From Eubacteriales bacterium (GTDB lineage Bacteria > Bacillota_A > Clostridia > Christensenellales > Aristaeellaceae), in assembly GCA_029974035.1 (NCBI GenBank), contig JARKQG010000107.1:1-53424 (forward strand): a stretch of DNA of 53,424 bases. The letters run 5' to 3'. Both the position numbers and the translations under genes were made by a program. The notes below the pieces were generated by a model. The model was not told the origin of the DNA, ran no database searches, and saw only the letters and a list, made by a program, of their open reading frames with translations. This document shows positions 9,046 through 17,331 of this stretch, one piece after another; positions within the stretch are counted from its first letter, which is position 1, and each line of letters opens with the position of its first letter.

Positions 9046-9959
9046 CCATGCGCGGGCGAAGGCGCGCGCCGGGGGGCCTGCCGCTTGGCGCGCTGATGGC
9101 GCAGGTGGTGGTGGTGGTCGCCGTGGTGCTGGTGTTTGGAGCCTACCGGCAGCAGGGAGAAAACGTCCGGACGGCGGAGGAGGCCGCGTCCTTTCAGGCG
9201 CAGCTCAACCGCCAGGAGGCGGAGCTTGACCAGCGCCGGTCCGCGCTGGACGGGCGCGAAAAGAGCATCGAGGCGGGCGAAGCGTCGCTGACGGAGGCGC
9301 AGGGGGCGCTGGAAGCGGACCGGCTGCGGATCGAGGCGGACCGGTCCGCGCTCGAGGGCGATCAAAAGGCCCTCGCCGAAGGGCAGCGGGTGCTGGAGGA
9401 GGCGCGCAAGGCGTTTGAATCCGCGCAGGCGGATCTTGAGGCCCGGCAGTCGGGCCTTGAGGCACGGCTTCAGGACTACGAGGCGCTGCAAAAGGCGGTG
9501 GACGACGCGCTGGGCGCGCGGGGCCGCATCGCCTCGGCGCTGCGGTCGGCGTTCCTGTCGGCGGGCGTTTCTGCCACGGTCGATTCAAAGGGCGGCGTGG
9601 CGCTGGACGCCGGCGCGCTGTTCGCGGACGGGACCTCGACGCTGGACGCCGACGGCCGCGCGGTGCTGGACCGGCTCTTGCCCGCCTGGTACGCCGTGTT
9701 GCAAAGCGAGGGCGTTTCGGCGGTTTCGGTGGAGGGCTACGCGCCTCTGGGCGACGGGGAGGCATCCAGCCTGGCCGAACGCCGGGCGAGGGCCGTTTTG
9801 GAATATCTGGCCCGGACGCCCGCGCTGGACGGGGCGTCGCGGGCGGCGCTCGCCGCCGTGGGGCTCTCGGGCACCCGATCCGGCCCGGAGGGCGACGGCC
9901 GCGTCGTGCTCGGGTTCTTCCTGAACAACGACGCGCTCCGCGCGGCCAGGGCCGGATGA
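9042..9959 (+). CDS. Coiled-coil OmpA-domain protein, ZorB/MotB-like partner
   Basis: The 305-residue product has a basic N terminus, one membrane helix (about 16-35, LMAQVVVVVAVVLVFGAY), a heptad-rich coiled coil (about 45-155, repeated EADR.ALE patterns) and a C-terminal OmpA/MotB-like domain (about 165-300, VSVEGYAPLGDGEASSLAER). This is the architecture of MotB, ZorB and TolR-like stator partners that grip peptidoglycan. Its single helix contains no Asp or Glu, whereas stator partners normally carry a proton-binding Asp at the start of this helix. Ion-driven work is therefore doubtful. It overlaps the ZorA-like gene (ATGA), which strongly supports a complex. Confidence 0.72.
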   Translation: MTMRGRRRAPGGLPLGALMAQVVVVVAVVLVFGAYRQQGENVRTAEEAASFQAQLNRQEAELDQRRSALDGREKSIEAGEASLTEAQGALEADRLRIEADRSALEGDQKALAEGQRVLEEARKAFESAQADLEARQSGLEARLQDYEALQKAVDDALGARGRIASALRSAFLSAGVSATVDSKGGVALDAGALFADGTSTLDADGRAVLDRLLPAWYAVLQSEGVSAVSVEGYAPLGDGEASSLAERRARAVLEYLARTPALDGASRAALAAVGLSGTRSGPEGDGRVVLGFFLNNDALRAARAG

Positions 9960-10010
9960 GCACGACCCCCGCATCCCCAAGGGAAGCCAGCTGAAATGGA
10001 GCGTTCTTGA

Positions 10011-10580
10011 GTGAAGTACATTCGCCGGACTCTGTGGTACATTGCGTCGCGCCTTCTGATCTTCAGCGTGATCGCGTCGGTTCTGATCCTCGCGTTCTAC
10101 CTTTCGATGAACGCGTCCAACATCTACATCCTGCTCAGCGACGGCATGCGCCAGCGCACCCAGGTCATCCTGACGCGGGAGGAGCCGGAGTCCCTCAACA
10201 GCTTTTTTCGCGCGGATTTCCTGAAGAGCGACGAGGCGCTGGCGCTGGGGCTGTCCAGCCAGTCGCCTTATGTGAACTACAAGATCAGCGATTTTGAGTC
10301 GAGCGTCAAGCTGGAGTGGATCTGGAGCTGGCCCTGGGAGGATACCGCCCAGGCCACCATCGTCTACCGCGTGCCGGTGATCCACGGCAGCGTGGTGTCG
10401 GGCAAGACCGCGCTGGTCAAGTCGGGCGTGCTTACCAGCACGCCACCGGTCTGGCAGGGCGGGCGCTACAGTATGACCCTTTACCGGGTGAACGGCCAGT
10501 GGAAGATTGCCGGCATGAAGCAGACCCAGATCATTCTCGAGCCGGAGCCCACGCCCGCGCCCACCCTTTCGCCGCAATGA
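10011..10580 (+). CDS. Membrane-anchored extracytoplasmic protein of unknown function
   Basis: The start is a GTG at 10011 with GGAG nine bases upstream. The 189-residue product has one N-terminal helix (about 14-33), an extracytoplasmic alpha/beta region with a Trp-rich patch (LEWIWSWPWEDTAQ), and a Pro/Thr tail. The fold is reminiscent of small NTF2-like or SnoaL-like envelope proteins, but I do not recognise the family. Its stop overlaps the dusB start (ATGA), so it is the first gene of the dusB-walJ-rlmH operon. Confidence 0.7.
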   Translation: MKYIRRTLWYIASRLLIFSVIASVLILAFYLSMNASNIYILLSDGMRQRTQVILTREEPESLNSFFRADFLKSDEALALGLSSQSPYVNYKISDFESSVKLEWIWSWPWEDTAQATIVYRVPVIHGSVVSGKTALVKSGVLTSTPPVWQGGRYSMTLYRVNGQWKIAGMKQTQIILEPEPTPAPTLSPQ

Positions 10581-11539
10581 TCCTCACCCGCGCGCTTGGC
10601 GAGGGCGCCGGCCTCTGCCCGATGGCCGGCGTCACCGACGTCACATTCCGGCTGATCTGCCGGGAGATGGGCGCGGCCTTCTCTACCACGGAGATGGTCA
10701 GCGCCAGGGGGTATCTTTTGAGCCCCGGACACCGTGCGGCCGCGCAGCTTCTCATGCATGCGGAGCACGAAGGGCCGGTGGGCGTGCAGCTCTTCGGTCG
10801 GGATCCAACGGCCATGGCCGAGGCCGCGAAGCGGCTCTCGGACCAGGGCTTTTCCTTTGTGGACATCAACATGGGCTGTCCCGCGCCCAAGATCGTGTCC
10901 GGCGGCGAGGGCGCGGCGCTGATGAAGGAGCCGTCCGTCGCCGCCCGCGTCGTCGCCGCGGTGGTCCGCGCCACCCGCCTGCCGGTGACGGTCAAGATCC
11001 GCTCCGGCTGGGACGCGGACCACGTCAACGCGCCCGAGATGGCGCGCATTGCCGAGGGCGAGGGGGCCGCCGCCGTCACCGTGCATGCCCGCACCCGGGA
11101 CCAGTTTTACGCCGGCCGGGCGGACAGGGGCGTGATTGCCGAGGCGGTCCGTGCGGTAGATATACCGGTAATCGGCAATGGCGACATCGCCTCCGGCCGG
11201 GACGCTGTGGACATGCTGCGTCAGACCGGCTGCGCCGGCGTCGCCGTGGTGCGCGCCGCCCGGGGCAACCCCTGGGTCTTTTCCGAGATCGCGCAGGCGA
11301 TGCGGGGCGGAGACTGGCGGCCGCCCACGATCCGCGACCGGCTCGAAATGGCGATGCGCCACCTGGACATGCTGGCCGCCCTCCACGGCGAGGAGCGCGC
11401 GGTGCGCGAGATGCGCGGCCACGTGGCCGCCTACGCCCAGGGCGCGAAGGGCTGCGCGAAGCTGCGCGGCCGCGTGATGACGCTGACCACCGTGGAGGAT
11501 GTGCGCGGGGCACTCCTTGATTTTTTGAACGAAGGTTGA
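10577..11539 (+). CDS. dusB: tRNA-dihydrouridine synthase
   Basis: Dus enzymes reduce uridines in the tRNA D-loop using FMN and NADPH. The ATG at 10577 overlaps the upstream stop and gives 320 residues, the family length. An earlier in-frame ATG lies within the previous gene and is rejected. The FMN/TIM barrel shows APMAGVTD-like CPMAGVTDVTFR, VGVQLFGRDP, the catalytic cysteine C101 in DINMGCPAPKIV, VTVKIRSGWD, VTVHARTRDQFY and IGNGDI. The C-terminal helical tRNA-binding domain is complete. The subfamily (DusB) is inferred from overall pattern and operon type. Confidence 0.92.
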   Translation: MILTRALGEGAGLCPMAGVTDVTFRLICREMGAAFSTTEMVSARGYLLSPGHRAAAQLLMHAEHEGPVGVQLFGRDPTAMAEAAKRLSDQGFSFVDINMGCPAPKIVSGGEGAALMKEPSVAARVVAAVVRATRLPVTVKIRSGWDADHVNAPEMARIAEGEGAAAVTVHARTRDQFYAGRADRGVIAEAVRAVDIPVIGNGDIASGRDAVDMLRQTGCAGVAVVRAARGNPWVFSEIAQAMRGGDWRPPTIRDRLEMAMRHLDMLAALHGEERAVREMRGHVAAYAQGAKGCAKLRGRVMTLTTVEDVRGALLDFLNEG

Positions 11540-11542
11540 TCG

Positions 11543-12391
11543 ATGCAGATGCGATTTTCGCCGCTTTTCAGCGGCTCCAACGGCAACGCGATTTACGTGG
11601 AGATGGGCGACGCGCGCATTCTGATCGACGCGGGCGTCTCCGGCACCCGGGTAGCCGGGGCGCTGAGGGCTCAGGGCGTCGCCCCGGAAATGCTGGACGC
11701 CATCCTGATTACCCACGAGCACTCCGACCACGTGCAGGGCGCGGGCATTCTGTCCCGCCGGTACGACATCCCGCTCTACGCCACCCGGGGCACCTGGGCG
11801 GCCATGGCGGACAAGCTGGGCCGCGTGACCCCCTCCAACGCGCGGGAGGTGCGCGCGCTGGAGGATTTTTACATCGGGCGCATGAGCGTCATGCCCTTCC
11901 GTCTGCCCCACGACGCGGCGGAGCCGGTGGGCTACTGCGTGTCCGCCCTTGGGCGGCGGATCGCGGTGGCCACCGACATCGGCAAGCTATCGGGCGAATG
12001 GCTGGAGGCGGTCATGAAGTGCGACCTGGTGCTGCTGGAGTCCAATCACGATGTGGACATGCTCAAGGCCGGCCGCTATCCCTATGAGCTCAAGCGGCGC
12101 ATCCTGGGCAGCCACGGCCACCTGTCCAACGAGGACGCGGCCCGCGCCGCGGTGAAGCTGGCGCAGTCCGGGGTGGGGCACATCGTGCTGGGGCACCTGT
12201 CGGGGGAGAACAACTTTCCGGAGTTGGCGCTGCGCACGGTGCACGACGCCCTCGAGGCCCAGGGCATCCGCCCCGGCGTGGACATCGGCCTTGACGTGGC
12301 CCGGAGAAACGAACCCAACGGCGTCTATACCCTCCCCGCGGAGGGCGGCCGCCTTGCCGGAACGGAGGGAATGCCCTTTGTCTGGTTTTGA
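11543..12391 (+). CDS. walJ: MBL-fold metallohydrolase, WalJ/YycJ type
   Basis: YycJ/WalJ proteins are metallo-beta-lactamase-fold nucleases, encoded with the WalKR cell-wall regulators in Firmicutes and linked to coordination of division and replication. The 282-residue protein starts with the family signature LFSGSNGNAIYVE, has the metal motif THEHSDH (H58, H60, D62, H63), and later ATDIGKLSG, LESNHD and GHLSNEDA. The next genes are a protease and rlmH, which matches the walJ-htrA-rlmH order of Firmicutes except that the protease belongs to another family. It follows dusB after three bases. Confidence 0.9.
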   Translation: MQMRFSPLFSGSNGNAIYVEMGDARILIDAGVSGTRVAGALRAQGVAPEMLDAILITHEHSDHVQGAGILSRRYDIPLYATRGTWAAMADKLGRVTPSNAREVRALEDFYIGRMSVMPFRLPHDAAEPVGYCVSALGRRIAVATDIGKLSGEWLEAVMKCDLVLLESNHDVDMLKAGRYPYELKRRILGSHGHLSNEDAARAAVKLAQSGVGHIVLGHLSGENNFPELALRTVHDALEAQGIRPGVDIGLDVARRNEPNGVYTLPAEGGRLAGTEGMPFVWF

Positions 12392-13391
12392 TCCAAACCA
12401 CCTGGAGGACGGGGACTTTCGCTTTTGGGCGCGCCGTCCGGCGATTCTTTCCGCCAACGCGCTGTACCTTCTGGCGGCGGCGGGCATTCCGCTTCTGTCG
12501 GTCGTCCTGGCGACGCTGATGGGCCTGATGGGCGTCCGGGCGACGGACGAGGCGCTCCTCACCCCTACGTCGCTGATCTACTATCCCTTTCTGATCGGGC
12601 TTCCGGTCTTATTGTACGCCCTCCGGCACGACGGCGTGGTCCGCGCGATGCGGCTGAACCCGCTGGCGCCGGGCATGGCCGTGGTAAGCGTGCTGGCGGC
12701 GCTGGCCGGCGTGATGGTGGCGCTGTCGCTGGGGTCCCTCTGGACGCTGGCGCTGGAGGGGATGGGCGCGCGGTTGGTGGACCAGTCGCTGCCGGTGGCG
12801 AAGACGACGGGCGCGCTGCTGATGCTGGTGATCTCCGGCTGCGTGATGCCGGGCATCTTTGAGGAGCTCCTGTTCCGGGGGCTCATCCTGAGCGCCTGGG
12901 AGCGGCGCGGCACCAAGTACGCGCTGGTGGTTTCGACGATGCTGTTTGCCGCGCTCCACGGCTCCATTCTGGGACTGCCCACGCAGATCGTGCTGGGCTT
13001 TGCCATCGGATACCTGGTGATCAATACCGACTCGTTGTACGCCGGCATGATCTACCACACGGTGCACAACGCGGCATTGGTGGCGCTTTCGCAGGTGCAG
13101 GCGCAGCGGCAGACGGCGGACGCCCTGGGGCAGACCCTCTACGAGAGCGTGGGCGGCACGGCGGGCGTGATGCTCCTGGCGCTGCAGGCGCTGGTCTACG
13201 GCGGCGTGTTCTGGGCGATTCTGGCGGTGTCCGGCTGGCACCGGGAAAGGCGTGGGAGGACATTCGAGCAGATCGCGCGGGTCGACCGCACGCCCCTCAA
13301 GTGGCAGGAACTGCTGGTGCTCCTGGCCGGCCTCATCACCGTGGGCGCGATGTACCTGCTGGACGTCCTGCAGATGGCGCGGGTGTACTAG
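12378..13391 (+). CDS. CPBP-family intramembrane metalloprotease
   Basis: The chosen start is TTG at 12378, with GGAGGGA seven bases upstream, giving 337 residues and a 14-base overlap with walJ. An upstream in-frame ATG inside walJ is rejected. The protein has about eight membrane helices and the CPBP/Abi (CAAX protease-like) motifs: EELLFRG (E162, E163, R167), AALHGS (H194) and a later MIYHTVHNAALV. These form the metal site. Members process membrane proteins or act in bacteriocin immunity. Its place between walJ and rlmH, where HtrA is usual, hints at envelope quality control. Confidence 0.88.
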   Translation: MSGFDPNHLEDGDFRFWARRPAILSANALYLLAAAGIPLLSVVLATLMGLMGVRATDEALLTPTSLIYYPFLIGLPVLLYALRHDGVVRAMRLNPLAPGMAVVSVLAALAGVMVALSLGSLWTLALEGMGARLVDQSLPVAKTTGALLMLVISGCVMPGIFEELLFRGLILSAWERRGTKYALVVSTMLFAALHGSILGLPTQIVLGFAIGYLVINTDSLYAGMIYHTVHNAALVALSQVQAQRQTADALGQTLYESVGGTAGVMLLALQALVYGGVFWAILAVSGWHRERRGRTFEQIARVDRTPLKWQELLVLLAGLITVGAMYLLDVLQMARVY

Positions 13392-13865
13392 ATGAACGTT
13401 TTGATCGTCGCGGTCGGCAAGCTGAAGGAAGAATGGCAGCGGGCCGCCTGCCGCGAATATCTGAAGCGGCTGACGCGCTACGGGAATTTCGAGGTAATCG
13501 AGGTGCCGGATCAGCCGGAGCCCGACAGGGCGTCCCCGGCGCAGGTGCGGCAGTTGGTGGAAAAGGAAGGGCGGGAGATTCTGCGCCGCCTGCGCCCGGA
13601 GGACCGGGTGGTGGCGCTGTGCATCCGGGCGGACGCGCCGGATTCGGTGGGGCTGGCGAGGCGGCTCGAGGGCTGGGCGGACGGGCGGCGGCTGGCGCTG
13701 GTGATCGGCGGTTCGCAGGGGCTGTCGGAGGCGGTGCTGGCCCGCGCCGACGCGCGCCTGTCCTTTTCCAACCTCACCTTCCCCCATGCGCTGATGCGGG
13801 TGATCCTGCTGGAACAGCTCTACCGCGCCCAGCGCATTCTCTCAGGGCAGAAGTATCACAAGTAG
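13392..13865 (+). CDS. rlmH: 23S rRNA (pseudouridine1915-N3)-methyltransferase
   Basis: RlmH is a SPOUT methyltransferase that modifies pseudouridine 1915 in helix 69 of 23S rRNA. The 157-residue length fits the family. The knotted C-terminal cofactor site is recognised by VIGGSQGLSEAVL, and the ending FPHALMRVILLEQLYRAQ with GQKYHK is diagnostic. The ATG directly follows the stop of the CPBP gene. Confidence 0.95.
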   Translation: MNVLIVAVGKLKEEWQRAACREYLKRLTRYGNFEVIEVPDQPEPDRASPAQVRQLVEKEGREILRRLRPEDRVVALCIRADAPDSVGLARRLEGWADGRRLALVIGGSQGLSEAVLARADARLSFSNLTFPHALMRVILLEQLYRAQRILSGQKYHK

Positions 13866-13880
13866 AGGGGCGCAACGCCG

Positions 13881-14573
13881 ATGGATTTTTGGGCTGGGGC
13901 GGGAAGGTTTGCATATCTGGCGCTCATGGGCGGCGGGCTGACGCTTGCGGCCATGCTGGGCGCGGGCGGCGCGGCGGCGCTGGCCCGGGGCATGGTGGCG
14001 GACGCGGACAGGCGCCGCATGGCGGGCGCGGCGCTCGGGCTGTGGGCCGCGGCCTCCGCGGCGGTTCTGGCCGGATCGTGGTTTGTGTTGCCGGACGCGC
14101 TGGCGCCGATGGCGGCGGGCTGCGCCCTGGCGTTGATGCGCCTGCTTGCGGCCCTCGGATTCGACGCGCGCGCCGCGCGGCCCCGGAAGGCGGATTTTTC
14201 CGCGCTGCTCCAAGCCGGTGGAAGGCCCCTGGCCGCGGCGGTGGCGTTTTTGATCGCGGCCTCCGTTGGAGGTTCGCTGCCGGGCGCGGCGCTGTGCGCG
14301 GCGCTTTTTTTGCTGCCGAGCGTGGCGCTGCGCCGCGAAGGGGCGGACGCCGCCCGCGCGGCGGGGCGGTTGACCGCGCTGGCGCTTCTGATGGCCGCGC
14401 TGCTGGCGCTTCTCCCCGGGCGGGGCAGGGCGCTGGCCGGGCTGGCCGTGGCATTTCTGGCGTCGGTTTCGCTGACCGCCGGGCCGAAGGCCCTTTTGCA
14501 CCTGCCCTCCGCGCTCTACGAAGCCTACCTGCCCCTTCGGGCCTGGTGGATCCGCCGCAGGGCCTCTCGGTAG
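13881..14573 (+). CDS. Hydrophobic membrane protein of unknown function
   Basis: A 230-residue, alanine- and leucine-rich protein with about six membrane helices separated by short Arg-rich loops. No motif is recognised. It follows rlmH by 15 bases and ends just before a bidirectional terminator, so it closes the operon. GC content and codon use match its neighbours, and the conserved hydrophobic periodicity argues for a real gene. The antisense frames over it are shadows. Confidence 0.6.
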   Translation: MDFWAGAGRFAYLALMGGGLTLAAMLGAGGAAALARGMVADADRRRMAGAALGLWAAASAAVLAGSWFVLPDALAPMAAGCALALMRLLAALGFDARAARPRKADFSALLQAGGRPLAAAVAFLIAASVGGSLPGAALCAALFLLPSVALRREGADAARAAGRLTALALLMAALLALLPGRGRALAGLAVAFLASVSLTAGPKALLHLPSALYEAYLPLRAWWIRRRASR

Positions 14574-14587
14574 GCTCGGCTTCCGGG

Positions 14588-14627
14588 ATAAAGCGCCGCC
14601 CGCGATTCTTCGCGGGCGGCGCTTTAT
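14588..14627. terminator. Bidirectional intrinsic terminator between convergent operons
   Basis: An 18-bp perfect stem (14588-14605 with 14610-14627; core AAAGCGCCGCCCGCGA) and a four-base loop, flanked by A and T runs on both sides. It lies between the plus-strand rlmH operon and the minus-strand histidine kinase. Confidence 0.9.
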
Positions 14628-14636
14628 TCATGGAGG

Positions 14637-15947
14637 TCACACCCCCGGGCGGGCGGACCGGGGCGGCTCGCCGGGCGGTTGGGGCAGCACCACGCGCATG
14701 CGCGTGCCGATGCCTTCGCGGGAGAGCACCTGAACGTAGCCGCCGTGGCTGTCCACGATCCACTTGGCGATGGACAGCCCCAGCCCCGCGCCGCCGGACT
14801 TGCGGCCCCGGGCCGGATCGGAGCGGAAGAAGCGGTCGAAGATTTTCGGCACGTCCTCGGCCTTGATGCCGATGCCCTCGTCCGTCACGCTGAAGGCGGG
14901 CGCGCCCTCCTCCAGCCCCACTTCCAGCAGGACACGCCCGCCCTCCGCGGTGTACTTGACGGCGTTGTCCATCAGGATCCGGGCGGCCTGCTTGATCAGC
15001 GCCTCGTCGCCGGTGACCGCCGGCGCGCCCTTGGCGCGGAAGGCGAAATGGTGGGCGGCGTCGATCATCCGGTATTCGTCGCACACCTCGGACAGGGTTT
15101 TCGCGAGGTCAAAGGGCGCAAAGGACAGGGTGTTCCGGCCGCTGTCGCCCCGGGCGAGGAACAAAAGCTGCTCCACCAGCCGGTTCATGCTGCGGGATTC
15201 CGCCTGAATGGCGGAGATTCCCTCCTCCAGGATGTGCTCGTCGGTCTTGCCCCAGCGGGCGAGCATGTCGGAATACCCCTGGATGACCGCGATGGGCGTG
15301 CGAAGCTCGTGGGAGGCGTCGGACACGAAACGCGTCTGCTCCACGTAGGATTCGTGTACGCGGCCGAGGAGGCTGTTGATGGCTTCCTCCAGCCCCTCGA
15401 GGTCCCGGTCGCCGGTTTTGAGGCGTACACCGCGGGCGGAGGGCGCGAGTCCGGCGATGGCGTCCTCCAGGGAATGCAGCTTGTCGGCGGCAAAGCGCTC
15501 GCTGGAGATGCGCTCGGCGGCACGGGTCATCTGCCGGACGGGCTTCATCATGCGCTCGGCGCTTTTGCGGCCGCCGCCCCACTGAAAGAGGAACACCACG
15601 CCCTGAGCCGTCAGCATCAGCGAAAGGAAGTGCCGGAGCGTGACGAAGTACGCGCCGGCGTCTGCCGAGCCGGACGCGCCCTCGGGCGTGACGAATTGGT
15701 ATCGCGCTTCGTCCAGCCGCCGGTAGAAGGGGCCGTCCGCCCGGACATCCGAGAAGGAACGGCTGCTCATGAGCGAAAAGCCCGCGCCGGAGCCTTTCTC
15801 CGCCCGGTAGCAGAAGGCGCCCACCGCGATGGCGACGAGCAGGATATCCGCCGCCAGCATGGCACCAATCAGCCGCATGAGCCACATGCGGCTGATGCGG
15901 CGCACCGAGCGCGAAGCGCGCGCCTTTTCCCGATCCTTCCGGCTCAT
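14637..15947 (-). CDS. Sensor histidine kinase
   Basis: The start is the ATG at 15947, overlapping the response-regulator stop by four bases; a longer frame would run into that gene. The 436-residue protein has TM1 (about 22-46), an extracytoplasmic sensor of some 60 residues, TM2 (about 103-123), a HAMP-like linker, a HisKA domain with FVSDASHELRTPIAVIQG (phosphorylated H213), and a HATPase domain with N-box MDNAVKYT, DEGIGI and GAGLGLSIAKWIV. It phosphorylates the OmpR-type regulator encoded just upstream. The sensed signal is unknown. It lacks the PAS domain of WalK, although it converges on walJ-rlmH. Confidence 0.93.
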   Translation of the reverse strand: MSRKDREKARASRSVRRISRMWLMRLIGAMLAADILLVAIAVGAFCYRAEKGSGAGFSLMSSRSFSDVRADGPFYRRLDEARYQFVTPEGASGSADAGAYFVTLRHFLSLMLTAQGVVFLFQWGGGRKSAERMMKPVRQMTRAAERISSERFAADKLHSLEDAIAGLAPSARGVRLKTGDRDLEGLEEAINSLLGRVHESYVEQTRFVSDASHELRTPIAVIQGYSDMLARWGKTDEHILEEGISAIQAESRSMNRLVEQLLFLARGDSGRNTLSFAPFDLAKTLSEVCDEYRMIDAAHHFAFRAKGAPAVTGDEALIKQAARILMDNAVKYTAEGGRVLLEVGLEEGAPAFSVTDEGIGIKAEDVPKIFDRFFRSDPARGRKSGGAGLGLSIAKWIVDSHGGYVQVLSREGIGTRMRVVLPQPPGEPPRSARPGV

Positions 15948-16624
15948 GCTTCCGGCTCCTTGATGGCGTAGCCCACGCCGCGCACCGTATGGATCAGCTT
16001 GACGCCGCAGGCCTCGTCCAGCTTGGCGCGCAGGTAGCGGATGTACACGTCCACCACGTTGGTTTCGCCCATGTATTCGTAGCCCCACACCCGCTCAAGG
16101 AGCGTCTCCCGGGTCAGCACGATGGACTTGTGCTCAAGCAGCGTCATCAGAAGCGAAAACTCCCGGTTGGTGAGCTCGAGCTCCCGGGTGCCGCAGGTGA
16201 CCAGCCGCCGGGCCGCGTCCAGGCGGACCGGGCCGCAGGAAAGGAGCGGCTGACCCGCATTCGCGCCGCGCTTTCGCAGCGCAGCGCGAATGCGGGCCAG
16301 CAGTTCCTCGATCTGAAAGGGCTTTGTGATGTAGTCGTCCGCGCCCATGTCCAGCCCGGACACCTTGTCCATCACCGCGTCGCGGGCGGTGAGCATGATG
16401 ACGGGGGCGTTTGAGCTCTTCCGGAAGCGGCGCAGCACCTCCAGCCCGTTCAACTCGGGCAGCATGATGTCCAGCAGCATCAGGTCATAGCCGCCGCTCT
16501 CGGCCATCTCCAGCCCTGCGCGGCCGTCGTGGGCCTTCGCCACTTCGTAGCCCTCGTGGGTCAGCTCCAGCTCCACAAAGCGGGCGATGCGCTCCTCGTC
16601 CTCGATCAAAAGGATCTTTGCCAT
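15944..16624 (-). CDS. OmpR/PhoB-family response regulator
   Basis: The 226-residue protein has a complete receiver (acidic pocket IEDEE, phosphoacceptor D52 in LLDIMLPELNG, Lys in YITKPF) and a winged-helix DNA-binding domain (about 130-224) with LTNREFSLLMTLLEHK and VDVYIRYLRAKLDE. It is co-transcribed with the histidine kinase through an ATGA overlap and is presumably its cognate partner. AGGAGG precedes the ATG. Confidence 0.94.
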   Translation of the reverse strand: MAKILLIEDEERIARFVELELTHEGYEVAKAHDGRAGLEMAESGGYDLMLLDIMLPELNGLEVLRRFRKSSNAPVIMLTARDAVMDKVSGLDMGADDYITKPFQIEELLARIRAALRKRGANAGQPLLSCGPVRLDAARRLVTCGTRELELTNREFSLLMTLLEHKSIVLTRETLLERVWGYEYMGETNVVDVYIRYLRAKLDEACGVKLIHTVRGVGYAIKEPEA

Positions 16625-16653
16625 ATGCCTCCTGCCCCTTGACCGCCCGCATC

Positions 16654-16681
16654 GGGGCCGGCCAAGGGGTTGGCCGGCCCC
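16654..16681. other. Strong hairpin between the UBA-like gene and the response regulator
   Basis: GGGGCCGGCCAA, a GGGG loop and its exact complement form a 12-bp stem. It lies seven bases after the stop of the minus-strand gene at 16688 and about 30 bases before the response-regulator start. No T run follows on the minus strand, so it may be a weak terminator, a processing site or an mRNA-stability element. Confidence 0.5.
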
Positions 16682-16687
16682 GCAGGG

Positions 16688-17200
16688 TTACGGCTTGTCG
16701 TTGGTTCCGGTTTCCTTGCGCACCTCGCTGACGATGTTGTCGGCCACCTCGGAAGCCTTGTCCATCACGCGGTTGACCGCTTCCACGCCCGCGTCACCCT
16801 TGAGCGTGTACTTGAACCCGAAGAACAGCCCCACGATCAGAAGCGGCACCGTGATCCAGAAGCCGAAGATCAGCAGCAGGATCAGCACCATCAGCGGCAG
16901 CTCAAACAGCGCCTCGTCCCTGCGGGTGAACACCACAAAGTAGCGGCCCAGCCGGTTGACGCCGGCGGCGATTTGGCGGCCCACGCGGCCCGCGCGCTCA
17001 CGGCGGCGGTGGCTGTCGCGGTCGTCCCGGGGTTCGCTGCGGGTGGAATAGTCCGCGCCGCCCGCCACCTTGCCCTGATTTTCCAACAGCACCAGCGCGT
17101 CCAGCAGGTTCCAGTCGGCGGCCTCCAGCGCGGCCTTGGCCTCCTCGTAGGATACGTTGGCCTTTTCGCGCAGTTTCTCAACCATTTCGTAGTGATCCAT
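16688..17200 (-). CDS. DUF4342-like protein with UBA/TS-N-type N terminus
   Basis: The 170-residue product begins with a three-helix UBA/TS-N-like domain (about 1-45; VSYEEAKAALEAADWNLLDA), comparable to the N terminus of EF-Ts. A basic linker rich in Arg/Asp follows, then two membrane helices (about 108-142) and a C-terminal amphipathic segment. I associate this pattern with DUF4342 proteins of clostridia, whose function is unknown. It lies upstream of, and on the same strand as, the two-component system, so it may be transcribed with it. The family name is from memory. Confidence 0.72.
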   Translation of the reverse strand: MDHYEMVEKLREKANVSYEEAKAALEAADWNLLDALVLLENQGKVAGGADYSTRSEPRDDRDSHRRRERAGRVGRQIAAGVNRLGRYFVVFTRRDEALFELPLMVLILLLIFGFWITVPLLIVGLFFGFKYTLKGDAGVEAVNRVMDKASEVADNIVSEVRKETGTNDKP

Positions 17201-17331
17201 GATTTTCCCTCCGTTTTGTCCGTTTCTTTCCTTGTGACGGGATCATCATAGCATCCGGAGATTAGCGCGTCCTGACAGCATCATTAGAATGAGATTAGAA
17301 TGCGGACAGGGTTTCCACATTTTGCGCGGGG

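Noticed and set aside
7501..9959. A complete Zorya defence system
   Set aside because: Only ZorA/ZorB-like genes are present. The next genes are a small membrane protein and dusB, with no ZorC, ZorD or ZorE-like nuclease or helicase.
13301..14866. Long plus-strand frame across rlmH and the terminator
   Set aside because: Gly/Arg/Ala-rich translation without motifs, overlapping rlmH and a membrane protein gene in another frame and crossing a strong terminator.
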